Part shown: positions 1 to 11,036 of the stretch, piece after piece
Layout of the letters: the number at the start of each line of letters is the position of its first letter
Position numbering within the stretch: position 1 is the stretch's first letter
Source of the DNA: Tanytarsus gracilentus
Lineage: Eukaryota; Arthropoda; Insecta; Diptera; Chironomidae
Length of the DNA stretch: 64,000 nucleotides
Direction: 5' to 3'
Assembly (NCBI GenBank): GCA_038502055.1
Contig: JAXRKN010000036.1
Span: 682,001-746,000, forward strand
Program-made: the position numbers and the translations under genes
The notes under the pieces: generated by a model
The model's database searches: none
Seen by the model: only the letters and a program-made list of their open reading frames with translations
What the model was told of the DNA's origin: nothing

Positions 1-2857
1 AAAGCCACCTCGTAGATTTAACATCAACATCCTGTTGAGTCATACCTGGCGTAAAGTCATGAGGAAATTAGAAAACAAAGAGAAGCGAGCATTGCATTGC
101 ATAATAATCAAGCACATTGTTCTTTGCATCATGCACATTTATCTCTCCACATCACAGTTTTCAGTCGTGACGAGGAAAATTTCAGTGAGATGAAAAATAA
201 ATTCTCCTTTCAGCAGAAGAGTTTGCAATTTGTTTCATGAAATTGCTTTGCTTCCTTGAGAGAACCTTTAGGGCTTTTTTCCGTCAAGATTGCTTCAAGT
301 ATGTGCAGAAAAAAAGCCAAAGAAGTTGAAAAGTAATTTCGCGATTTCTTTTTAGCGAGTGTGAAGAGCTCTTTTAAATGCTAATTTGTGTTTCATTTAT
401 TATTAAAGCATTATAATGAATTTTAAAGAGGTTTAAGTGAAAAAGTTTTTAATTTAATTTTAAGGGTTTGACTTTTGATTCAAATTTATTTCGATCTAAA
501 TTAACTCGAAATTGAGAGAAATTTTAAAAAATAGAAATTTATTCCTGTTAATCAATTTTAAACCCTAAATTCCACCTTAAAAACCTCACTTAATAATAAT
601 AATCAAAATTGAGATAAACAATTCTCTTTCGCATAATTTATGTTGGCAAAAGCTCCGCCATAATGGTTCCACAATAAATTAAATTTATAGCAGCTCTTCA
701 ATGAACTCGAGAAAAAGGTTTAACACTTTCACATAAAAAGGTGAAATAGAAAATGAACAACCTAGAAAATTAAATAATTATTCAAGTCCTTTTAACAACA
801 GTCACTCGACCGCTTCATGTCAACCGCTCAAAAGTTAAGAAGGGGTTACTTATGATCATGTTTCATTTTTTATTCTTTCTCATGGGAAGATTACAAGATG
901 CTCGAAGCTTTTTTGTTGCTTTCTTTTTCTCCCTTTGTGTGTCGCAATAAAAGCCACTTTTTGTTACCGTCATTTATCTTAGGGCGATTTCCTTTCAAAA
1001 GCCGTGTGTATCTCCTTATGCGTCTTATCGACTTTTATGGTTGAAAATTTGTGCGGTTGGCATGACATGAGGGTGTGAGTAACGTTTGAGTAAAAAAGTT
1101 ATATTCGGGCTCGCACAAATTGGCTGCTATTATGTACGCAGAAAAAAAAGAAAAGGAAATTTTCTTCCACGCAGCATATTTTACATTATTTATATTCCGC
1201 ATCTTTTGGAGCTTCACATTTTACGGGGGGTAAGAAGCTTGCACGTGGAGTGTGAGTGAAAAATTTCCTCGATAACAAGGATAATAAAAATCTTTCACGA
1301 AAGATTACAAGAGTCTCTCAACTCTAAGTGGCTCACACTCGTTTTCACGATTTTTATCCTCATCCTTGCAAGGGGCAGAACACTCAAAAAATAAAAACTT
1401 CAAATTTTTACCACTAAATATTCAAGGTTGAATTTCAAAGTGTGAAAGAACTTTTTAAACTTTTCCACCCTTCACATTCTCGCACATTTCATGCTGAGAG
1501 GGTAAAATGTTGATTTTCAACATTCTTGATATCATCACCGAGGGATGAGTGAGAAAAGCATAAAATTCACTTCTCATTACATCTCGTCTCTCTCGTCACA
1601 TGTCGATCACACAGCGTGCGAAAAAGAATTTCTCACATTTACTTTTGCAGATGAAAAAATAATTTACTGGAAAGTGTCACACAATTAAGCGTCAATCAAC
1701 GTTAAAAAAATGTCAGTAGTGCTTTATTTTCAAATTGTGCCTTACTTAATTTGCAAAAATTTGTGTGAGAAGAGAAAAAAGTGTTTGAGCTATCGTTTTT
1801 TTAAGGTCCGGAAAGCTGAAAGCAATTTGAAAATGTTTATGTCAAAAAAACCTAAAGACTCAATCACGTAAGATTGAGATGTTCGTGCGATAAATGGAGA
1901 TGGATTGGTTGATGAGTTTACATGCGGATTTTTCGGATTTAACTTCTTTTTTTTTGTCTATGTGAAGCGTTCAAACTCTTTTAATGCATAAAAGCATTTA
2001 ATGGGAATGAAAGTTTTTATCGCAATTAAAAGTGTCGCACGAAAAGTGATTTAACAGTAATATAAAAATTAAACTTTTGTTTTCGGTGATTAAACGCAAT
2101 TTTATTTGCGTTACTTTCGAGATAATTTTCTATAATGAAGAAAATTGACAAAAATTAGAAAAGGAAATAAAAAGTGAAATTACGCAATGGAAGTAATGAG
2201 GCGTTGGGACATCTTGATTGTTTACACGCTAGATTAACTCACAATTTTTTATAAAAAAAGTAAAAGTCTAATTTATTTTTTATATAAATTTTTTATTAAT
2301 TTTTATTTGAGTTTCCTTTCCTTGATTTCATTAAATTTTTTCAAAAAATAGCTAAAATAATTGATGATATTTTAAATAACCTAATTAAATATCGATTATG
2401 CCTCCAGCCATGATATCCCAAAAATAGATTCAATTTTCTCGTCCAATCTTTTGTGTGCTTTCAACAATCTTTGGGAAATTTTCGAACCTTTTTCATTCAA
2501 ACTTTTTTTTGAACATGCATAATAGAAACGTTATCAAATCTTTTTGCCTTTAATCTCAAAGAACCACTCACCGACACCTCCGCTTCGTATCTCCATTAAC
2601 CTAATCTTGTGTTGCTACATAATTGAACCTGACGTAACAGACAGTTTACTATTTATTTCCATAGAAATAGAATCAGCTTCATGTTCCCTCCATCAATTTA
2701 ACATCTGTTCCAAGGAAAAGATCTTTGTAATGAAGACGAAAATATCTTGATGTAAGACTAACTCAATTCTCATTTCTTTTCATTCTCGCTGTTCTATTGA
2801 AACTCGAAACAACCGCAACAAACAAAATAATAATAATAATAATAATGTGAAATGTAG
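1..2857. other. non-coding upstream region or intron
   Basis: No open frame longer than about 70 codons and no recognisable protein is present. Because the exon at 2858 opens with a splice acceptor, at least the right part is probably an intron of that gene. A short AAT trinucleotide run (about 2826-2846) lies just before the acceptor. Confidence 0.5.
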
Positions 2858-3850
2858 AGCGAGCAGCATTTTCGTGAGCAATTGGAAAAGACGGACCAAT
2901 TATCATATCTCACTGGACAATTGCTGTTGCTCGAGAGTCGCTTGGTGCGGAAGCAAAAGCAAATTGCCAACATTTTGTACAATAAAGAGCTGACAATTTA
3001 TCGTCAACAGAAGATAATTGAGGCGCTTTCGAGTCGCCTAGAGATGCATGGACTCGATCCCCAAATTATATTAGCGGACACGCAAACGGAGTGCGATTTA
3101 AATGACTCCGACTCAGCGGTCGTTCTCGAAGATATTGACGATTGCAATTCAATGATTTCACTCAAAAAGAAATCGTGCAGTAACGATGTCGTGCGTTCGA
3201 TATCGGATGTGATTCAAATGCCGCGAAGAACACTCCAAAAGTCAAACTGTTATCTTCGCCGTCCAGACATTTTGGAGACTGTTTATAGTGTTGAGGAGGA
3301 TCCGGATGCGAACAGTCAAGAGCAGAAAGACAAAGAGAAGCAGGCGAAAAATGCACTCGAACAGCAGCAAAGGCAACAAATTCACTCGAGCATGCGAGAT
3401 CTGAGTGATGTTGCGGAAAAGCGCGACAAGTTTAAAAATCGCTGCGATAAGCGAATAACCGATGCCATAGAGGACACTTCCGACACAATATCCATCTCAA
3501 CAACTCACTCACAATCATCCATCGCGACGTCCTTCTGGGAGCGTTTAACAAGCTATTATGAAAGCTCGAGAGCAAGCACTCCGATTAGTCAAAGGAGAGC
3601 GTCAGATGACGTCGCCAAAGTTCTCGAGAACCAAGAGAATCAAAGTCAACAGCAACACCATGTGACAAACTACAATCGAGTGATGTCCAATCATCGAACG
3701 ATGACAAAGCCAAAGGATGTAAAATATAAAAGAATTAACAAGGCAAAGTCGAAGAGTCTCGAAGAGCTGCGAGGGAAGCTGAAAAATTGGGTCGAGCATC
3801 GAAACAACAGCGGAAGTTATAATGTTCAACATGCTAGTGATGATGCATGA
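2858..3850 (+). CDS. terminal coding exon of an unrecognised coiled-coil protein
   Basis: The frame is open from an acceptor-like TAG at 2855-2857 to a TGA at 3848-3850, 330 codons, with no ATG near its beginning, so earlier exons should lie to the left of or inside the first 2.8 kb. The first 55 residues are a charged, leucine-rich heptad-like segment (from EQHFREQLEK through ELTIYRQQKIIEALSSRL) that looks like a coiled coil. The rest is polar: acidic stretches, a Gln-rich run, Ser/Thr-rich segments and a basic C-terminal part (KYKRINKAKSKSLEELRGKL). Codon use is balanced and GC is clearly higher than in the flanks, which supports real coding. I do not recognise the family and assign no function. 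The acceptor is weak, because an AAT microsatellite stands where a pyrimidine tract is expected, so the exact left edge may differ. Confidence 0.65.
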   Translation, partial: SEQHFREQLEKTDQLSYLTGQLLLLESRLVRKQKQIANILYNKELTIYRQQKIIEALSSRLEMHGLDPQIILADTQTECDLNDSDSAVVLEDIDDCNSMISLKKKSCSNDVVRSISDVIQMPRRTLQKSNCYLRRPDILETVYSVEEDPDANSQEQKDKEKQAKNALEQQQRQQIHSSMRDLSDVAEKRDKFKNRCDKRITDAIEDTSDTISISTTHSQSSIATSFWERLTSYYESSRASTPISQRRASDDVAKVLENQENQSQQQHHVTNYNRVMSNHRTMTKPKDVKYKRINKAKSKSLEELRGKLKNWVEHRNNSGSYNVQHASDDA

Positions 3851-3901
3851 TAATTTTAAGATTTGTATTTTTAAAATAATAATTTGTGAATATCCTTTCG
3901 T

Positions 3902-3992
3902 AGGGAAGAGTCAGACGAATGTTAAAAATAGGTTTAAAAAATAATTACGATTTAATTAATTTGATCAATAATTGCAATGTCTGACTCTCCTC
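3902..3992. repeat. short inverted-repeat element (GAGTCAGAC family)
   Basis: GGGAAGAGTCAGACGAATG on the left faces ATGTCTGACTCTCC on the right, about 90 bp apart with an AT-rich centre. The same terminal motif occurs at 48491-48624 and 55182-55309, so this is probably a diverged member of a small MITE family. It lies about 50 bp after the stop codon of the preceding gene, so it may be part of the 3' UTR. Confidence 0.45.
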
Positions 3993-4519
3993 AAATGTAA
4001 ACCGCAAAATGCGCGGCGAGAAAATTAATTTTGTGCATTTGCCGAATTGAAAATTTAACCAAAAAAAACAGTTTACACACCGCTTAACTAATGATGACGG
4101 ATTGACGCAATTATTGAATGACAAATTAATGGAAATTTTTCAACATTCGTGCTCTCGAATGAAAGAAAGCTTCTTTGAGATTTATGATAAAGCAGCATTT
4201 GCGAACACACTCAAAAATTAATTTAAAATTAGCTTCCACATAAAAAGTTTGTCTCTGCATACACTCACAAAAATGCCTTTTGAAAATATAAAATATATTT
4301 ATTGACTTACTCAATTAATCCAGCAAATTGTGATGAATTTTTCAAAAGCGCACTTAATGCTTCGACAGTTGAGCGCTCGTAACTTATTCAAGGAAAAAAA
4401 ACTTTTTTCTTTCCATTTTTGCGCAAAAAAAAACAAAAAATGTTTCAAAACCCACACGTGGGTGTTGCCGCGTAACCCACTTGTAACAGATCAGTGTTTG
4501 AAAATCAAGTGCATAAAAA

Positions 4520-5188
4520 ATGAGTTTAAGTCAATCCGGACACTTTGGCTGTCCGTGGCAGTCCTGTTCGACCATTCCTCAAAAATCGTCTATGTCATTA
4601 GATTCCTGGTCCAATTACGAGTTCAACGATACCCAAGAAGTCATAGTTCTGAAAAATGGACATTTTGGCTGTCCGTGGCACAACTGGCCGGCCTTGATTA
4701 GCATTTATCAAAAATCATCTATTTCAATAGACTCCTGGTCCAATCACGAGTTCAACGATACCCATGAAGCCATAGTTCTGAAAAATGGACATTATGGCTG
4801 TCCGTGGCACTACTGGCCGTCCATGATGGATATTCATCAAAAATCATCAATGCCATTCGATTCCTGGTCCAATTACGAGTTCAACGAGATACATGAAGCC
4901 ATAGTTCTGAAAAATGGACATTTTGGCTGTCCGTGGCACTGCTGGCCGGCCATGATGGACATTCCTCAAAAATCATCTATATTAATCGATTCCTGGTCCA
5001 ATCACGAGTTCAACGATACCCATGAAGCCATAGTTCTGAAAAATGGACATTTTGGCTGTCTGTGGCACGACCATAGGTCACGACTCGAAAAATCATGTAT
5101 GTCAATCGATTCCTGGTCAAGTTACGAATCAATTCCAATCGATTTCTGGTCCAATCACGAGTTCAACGATACCCATGAAGCCATATAA
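4520..5188 (+). CDS. open frame of 43-residue repeats inside a repetitive element
   Basis: The frame is ATG-initiated, 222 codons, almost entirely the 129-bp repeat. Each 43-residue unit carries HFGCPWH, then QKSS, SIDSWSN, EFND and HEAIVLKNG. Cys-Pro-Trp is conserved in most units. No signal peptide or known domain was recognised. The openness may simply follow from an in-phase period, and unit differences include replacements as well as silent changes, so there is little sign of selection. Best read as repeat-derived; expression is unknown. Confidence 0.2.
   Translation: MSLSQSGHFGCPWQSCSTIPQKSSMSLDSWSNYEFNDTQEVIVLKNGHFGCPWHNWPALISIYQKSSISIDSWSNHEFNDTHEAIVLKNGHYGCPWHYWPSMMDIHQKSSMPFDSWSNYEFNEIHEAIVLKNGHFGCPWHCWPAMMDIPQKSSILIDSWSNHEFNDTHEAIVLKNGHFGCLWHDHRSRLEKSCMSIDSWSSYESIPIDFWSNHEFNDTHEAI
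4522..5166 (+). repeat. tandem repeat, 129-bp unit, about five copies
   Basis: The word GAAAAATGGACATTTTGGCT (or a close variant) recurs at 4651, 4780, 4909 and 5038, a period of exactly 129 bp. A first, diverged unit starts near 4522 and a broken sixth near 5200. Because 129 is a multiple of three, one frame stays open through the array. Confidence 0.85.
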
Positions 5189-5416
5189 GAGAAAATTTGT
5201 ATGAAAAATGGACGTTATGGCCGTCCATGGCACGACCATAGGTCACGACTCAAAAAATAGTCAGTGCCTGCACATATAGACCCTAAGAGCTACCATCTGG
5301 CGAAAACTAGAAGTCTCTAGCTGGTCCAGGGACCGAGATTTCGCTTGTGCAGACGGACGGACGGACGGAATCACGAGCATATAAGCGTTACACCACTTTG
5401 TGGGTTACGCTAAAAA

Positions 5417-8400
5417 GTCGTCATCGAAACTAATTGAATTTGGTGAATAGAGAGATCAATAAAATTATTTCATTTAATTATTCAATGGAATTGCCAACAT
5501 CACAAATTTATAAGAAAAGAGCTTTTTTGACAATCTACAGAGCGGATAATTATTGCCATAAGACTTGACGCTACTTCTGAAATTATTTTTTACAGTCATT
5601 CGCTTTTATAACGTTAAAAACTTTTGCAATATTCTTACTGAGAGATTTTCCTTTTTCAATGGATTTTAAGACCACTCTTATTGGAGTGAAAGAAGAAGTT
5701 TCAATGGATCCTTTTTCTCTGCAATAATCCTCAATATTAATGATGGATTTTAGTTTGAAAAATTTTTACTTACAGAATGAGAAGAGAATTAAAAAGTTAA
5801 ATTTTAGCGCTCAATTTTTTAAACTCCCAAAGTTCTACAACTCAATCTGACTATTGATCGGTGAAGTGCAAAAGTAATTTGTGACGGAAGAAAATGAAAT
5901 TTCTCTCTGCAGTGCAGCAACATGTTGCCGCTCCTTCGAAATCTCATATTATTAAAAAAAGAGCTCTGTTTACATGACGAATGTCTGCACTTCACTACTA
6001 GCACTCATGCTGGGAAGTAAAAATAATTTTATTGCAAGTAAATACATTTCTTGAGAGTTTTCTCTTCTCCGCTTGCTCAGAACATGTAAAAAGTTTCAAA
6101 AACATATCAAATATTCAGATGACTACAAAAGGAACAGTATGTGAGAAGGAAAGCGAGATGCTGAAGAATGCTCATGAAAAATTTAGCATTGAGATGAAAA
6201 TTTTAAGTGCAAACATAGTAAAAAATTTAAGAGTCAGCGACCCTATAATATTTTTTATGGAAAAAGAATTTTGCTCACTAAATCACAAAGCTCATACCCG
6301 TTAGGCTCGGATACGTCCATACACTCAGACCGATATAAAACCGACTGAGTCTAGACACACACAAAGCAATGTACTACCGACATCCATATCATGAATTAAG
6401 TCATGACGGACTGGAAGCAACGTACTGCGCATTGGAGCCGCAAAACTGCTTTAAGTGAAACAGCCATCCCTTGTCTAAGGAGATGTGTACGATGCGCAAG
6501 CCACTGAGTGTCTAAACTTGCGCCCCTTGCCGTGCATAAGGTAGAATACACTACGATGCATGTTGTAGAGAAATGTAAAGAAATTTCTTTTAGCACAAAA
6601 ATATTTTTTTTTTGACAAGGGATGAGAATTAAAGTTTTTAAATTTAAAAAAAATTTTGACACAAAAAATAAAAATTTTACTGTTTAAAGATTTTTTTTAA
6701 AAAAAGTTTTAACTCTCATTAAAGATGCAAAAGATTTTTCTTCATATATTCAAGTCTTATTCATAGTCAAAAGAAAATATGCAAAGTAGTAAGCTGTAAA
6801 TAAAAAGCTTAAAGCAGGTTCTTTTTGCGAGATTTTATTATCGAGCTACTTTTTTCAATAATTGAATTTATTCTTGAATTTCAAAAGATGTCAAATATTT
6901 TTCGTGACGGAAAGTTTTTGCTCCTGTTTTTGTCGTGTTTTATATTGAACGTCGATTTTGACATGATTTTTTTTTGTTTGCATACAGAAGTGAAAGCGTA
7001 AGTAATGGGAGAATCCAAGGCATGACATGTTGTATATATTTGATTTAAAACATTTTCCGAAATCTGATTATGGTAGTGAGTGGAAATTTCCCTCATGTAA
7101 TTTCATCATGAATGCAAAAAAAACCCAACACAAAAAAGACGAGATATTGAAAATTGAAAAACGATCAATTATTTATTGTGGTTGAAAATTCAGGTGAAAT
7201 TTGTTTTAATGATTTCCCAGAAAAAAATTCAGAAGAGTCCTTCCCTTGGATGTATATAATTTGATAACACATTGATGCTCCTTAATTGATTTTGGAATTT
7301 AAAAATATTTTTTTTTTTATAAATTATTGAAGTGGTTTGTTATTTAAAATAATTTATCTACATGAGCTTGAGTGAAAGAAAAGATGAAAAATTTGAATAA
7401 TATTTTCTTAACTTTACTATGTGATTTTTCTAAGCTTAATCGACTGAGAACGTAAAAATAATATTGAGCATCAAAAATGATCGCAAAATTCATTCACAAA
7501 ACTCACAAAAATAATATTAGCAACATAAAATAATTCATGGCTATAAACATACACGAAAAAATTATAGCTAAGATTTTCAGATGATTGAAAGTAAAATTTA
7601 TGTCGAATACTAAAAGATGAAAAAACGTTTAATTTTTATGTATAAACATTTCTCTGCTGTGCAATTTTTAGTTAGAAAAAAAAAATATAAACACGATAAA
7701 ATTCCTTAAAAATAAACAAAAATATTCTCATAAAAAAATATTTTTCGAGCTATCAAAAGCTTTGTGTTTATTTTTTCGAGTAACTATTTATTTTTCAGCA
7801 AATATTTAATTTTTCAGCTTTTGTGGTTTGATGAAAAAAATTTAACATAATTACTGCGTGTTTTACATCATTTTATGAGCTTTTAAATATAAAGAAAAGC
7901 TTTTGAAAGCTCCCTGTGGTTCTCAAACTTTTAATTTATTAATAGTAAAAATATATTTTTTACTTGTTTTTAAATTTAAAATAAAAATATCACTGTTAAA
8001 TTAACTTTTTTAAAATTTTAAAATTTTATTTGCAAAACTCTCAAAATTATTAAATTCCACAGATGTTCAAACTTTTTTAAAAGCTCTTTATCGTCTACAT
8101 TCAACAGTTGGTTTTAACTTTCTACCATGCTGAATAGAAATAAACAGAATAAAAAGCTCTCGACGATTCTCAAAATTAGTAAATAAATGGAAAATAGTCG
8201 AAACTTTCATTCGTGACACAAACCTCGACATTTAGATTCAAATATTTATCGCGCATGACCAAGCATATTTTTTTGTAGGTTTTCATAAAAAATGTAGCAC
8301 AATTTCCGTTCACTTCTCTCAAAATTTAAGGGCACTCTTGAGGGGTCGAAGTTACATCAATTATTAACGTTCCACAAAAAATCTTACCCGATGCGTGAGA

Positions 8401-10076
8401 AGCACAAGTTAAGGATATAGAAAAAAGCATAATCTGTCAACACTCGAAGTATTTTTGTTTTCATTGAGCACACGAAATCGTCGAAATCCTTGTTTTTTCC
8501 CATCTACACAACTTGGAGGACGTCAAGAGCAAAACGAGACGAAATATTAATTTTTAGTGAAATTTATAAACTTTCGCGAGGTTAAAAAATTGACTGTTAA
8601 AAGTTTAAAGGACATTAAAGTGAAAAGTGACAAAGTTTGAGTTAAAAAAATAAATTTAAATGTGCTCAGCAGTAAGTCGTCACTTCTTCAGAATCCACTC
8701 CGATTTTCCTTAAAATAGAACATGGTAAGCTGCGAGGCTCGATGAGATTTTTGTGTTGCTTTTGAATAAAATATGAACAAACTTGACAAATAAAGGTTCT
8801 GGTGCATTAGTGAAGGTTGTGACTGAACATTTATCTCCACTCTTTCCCCCACTTTTACAACATACACATATCATATCAGATGAAATGAAAAACATTGATT
8901 TTTGCTTCTCCACTAAAAAATCCTCCTCACTTGCCGCTCTTCGCTCGCACTCATTTATTTATCGAGATGAAACATCCTTCTGTTGTTGTGTATACGATGA
9001 TGAAAAGGAACAAAAATATTTTTACAACTGTAGACTCATCATTTATTAAATCTATGCCTCGTGTATATGACACAAACTGAGAGAAATCGTTTGCTGCTAA
9101 AGAAGTTTCAAGGACAATGGAGAGAAAAAAAACTTGTTATGAAACTTAAATGAGCTTTTAATGAGAAATTGACAAAGGGACTTACGACTGTTCTCTGACG
9201 AGTGTGCGAGAAGGATGTGACATAAAATTTATGTACATTCTGAGTTGCCAATTAAGTCACATGGGAGATTTGTTAAATTACTCTAATTAGAATCACGACA
9301 GGCGATCATTATAACCCTTTTTGCCTTTTACGTTTCGTTTCCTGTTGATGGTTTTTGCGTATCCTGCGGTGACATCAACACGGTGTGAAAAAAGATTTTT
9401 AATGATAACTTGAGACCTTGATGCGATTTTTTAAAAAAAAATTAGTTAAATTTACAAAAATAAAATAAAATAAATTAGTGTGTGTAACTCAAAACTTTAA
9501 TTTAAATTAATAATGATGATCGAGAATTAATTGTTGAGATAACAAATTTTTGAAACACACACACACACCTATTCTCAAATTCTTGTTGAGTGCGATAATT
9601 TCCGATCTAGTAAAATCAGAGACTCAGAGTTGAGGACAAGTAAGTGGGTGTAGAAAAAGAGAGGAAAAAACGCCTAAATAAAACCTTCAACTTGAACATC
9701 AAGTTAAATTAATTCAGTAAAAAAATATTATTTTTCCATCGATTTAACAGAAGTAACGACAAGTTGTTATCACTCACTCTACAAGTACAAAAGTTAATAT
9801 GTCGCCTTTGAAAACAGAATTCGTTAATAGTTGTAAGCGTGGGAGTGGAATAATTTTTTTAGTGTAGCATATTGTCGAAATGTTTCCCACGCGATTTCTG
9901 TCCTTGACTCTCTCTCTCTCTCGATGTGTCTCAATTTATTTTGCCCATTAGTAAATTTTTTTCTGTGAATAAAATCTGGCACGCAATTCGGAAGGAAAAA
10001 CTTAAGTTGAGCCTTTCGTAGAAACTTCGCGTAAGAATGAATAATGAGTGCTTTCTTTTCTCACGCCCTTTGGCAG
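5417..10076. other. non-coding region without a recognised gene
   Basis: AT-rich DNA with only short chance frames. The one compositional oddity is 6300-6560, which is GC-richer than its flanks and contains TATAAAA near 6335 but no convincing exon. Short CA (about 9556-9566) and CT (about 9909-9921) runs are present. Confidence 0.5.
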
Positions 10077-10912
10077 CTCCGTCTGATAAGCTATTCATCA
10101 GCTGACTCATTCATCAAACGCGACTCAAAACTGGATATTGTTGACTCAGACGAGAAGACTAACTTTAAATTCCTTGAAAATCACTATCAACCACTGAGAT
10201 ATGATCATGTGGATGTAAAAATGTGCGATAAAAAGACAATTTTCGTGCAGCATAGGCGAGAGTATTACAATGATTTCGAGGACTGCCTGCGTGACTATCG
10301 ACAACAAAATCAAAAGACTAAAACGAAACCGAGTAAAGTTCATCACTCGGACGGTGACAATGGTGAGAGTGACTCGGAATATCTCGAGTGTAGTGACATG
10401 ACGGGTGGCGATTTGAAAAATCACTCATCCCTCTCATCAAAGTCAATGCCACATGTGGCCTCCGGGCATCATCATCATTTCGAAATTGAAAACCGCACAG
10501 TGTCCATAATCACAGCCGAGCGACAAGCACAATTAAGTAGCAAAGCAAACATTCTTAGTTCACAAATCAAAAATGAATTGTCAAAAACGTCACAATTAGT
10601 TGCACGTGATAGCGTTAAGAGTAGTAATAAAAATGATAATAATAACAATCAACCAATCAATAAGAATGTCTTAGACACGACAAAGAGCGATAAAGCAAAT
10701 AAGACTTTTGTGAATGAGAAATCAATGACAATTGATGTCTGTCCGACGGCTAAGCCGATCCAAAAGTTATCAACGGATGATGCGAAAAAGCTTACGGCAA
10801 TCTCAATTGATATTAGTGACATTCCGTTAGCTGTGAGAAGAGACGAAGTGAGTGAAAAGAAACGGAGGAGTTGTAAAAAGAGACAAGGATCGATCAAGGA
10901 TCTTTCTGAAAA
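10077..10912 (+). CDS. large open exon, probable 5' coding exon joined to InaD
   Basis: A frame open from an ATG at 10044 runs to the donor AA|GTGAGTAC at 10912/10913. Just after the ATG is a strong acceptor (a CT-rich tract, then TTTGGCAG) ending at 10076, so the exon may begin at 10077 rather than at the ATG; a stop codon immediately precedes the ATG. The protein is hydrophilic: charged and Ser-rich, with a short His run (HHHH), an Asn-rich stretch, and a basic end (KKRRSCKKRQGS). No domain was recognised. The exon ends two bases into a codon, and the exon starting at 13665 supplies one base and then opens in frame into the InaD methionine, giving Lys-Lys-Met. It could therefore be a long N-terminal extension of InaD, or an exon of a separate gene that happens to match phase. 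Confidence 0.6.
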
Positions 10913-11036
10913 GTGAGTACACATTTAAGTATTATAAAGGGGTGGACACTATATTTATTAATTTTAATGAAAAGGTAGTTTTTGGAAGAAATTGTAGATG
11001 TTGTTTGAAATCCGTTTAAAACCATAAAATTTATCC

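Larger units (their letters stand above)
4435..5416 (+). mobile_element. dispersed repeat element, copy 1 (with tandem array)
   Basis: The left edge reads TGTTTCAAAACCCACACG and the right edge ACTTTGTGGGTTACGCTAAA. The two edges are roughly inverted (AACCCACA against TGTGGGTT). The head motif recurs at 13844-13869. The tail (5275-5416, with GGCGAAAACTAGAAGTCTCT and a GGAC/GACG run at about 5351-5368) recurs at 14100-14216 and, inverted and diverged, at 63521-63636. No transposase is visible, so this looks like a non-autonomous element. Its superfamily is not clear, and no target duplication was found. Confidence 0.6.

Noticed and set aside
4330..4701. 123-codon frame overlapping the tandem array
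   Set aside because: It crosses the element head and leaves the array after one and a half units; it has no recognisable content.
10146..10924. Two 91-92-codon - strand frames
   Set aside because: Antisense shadows of the 10077-10912 exon; hydrophobic character comes from the complement of polar codons.
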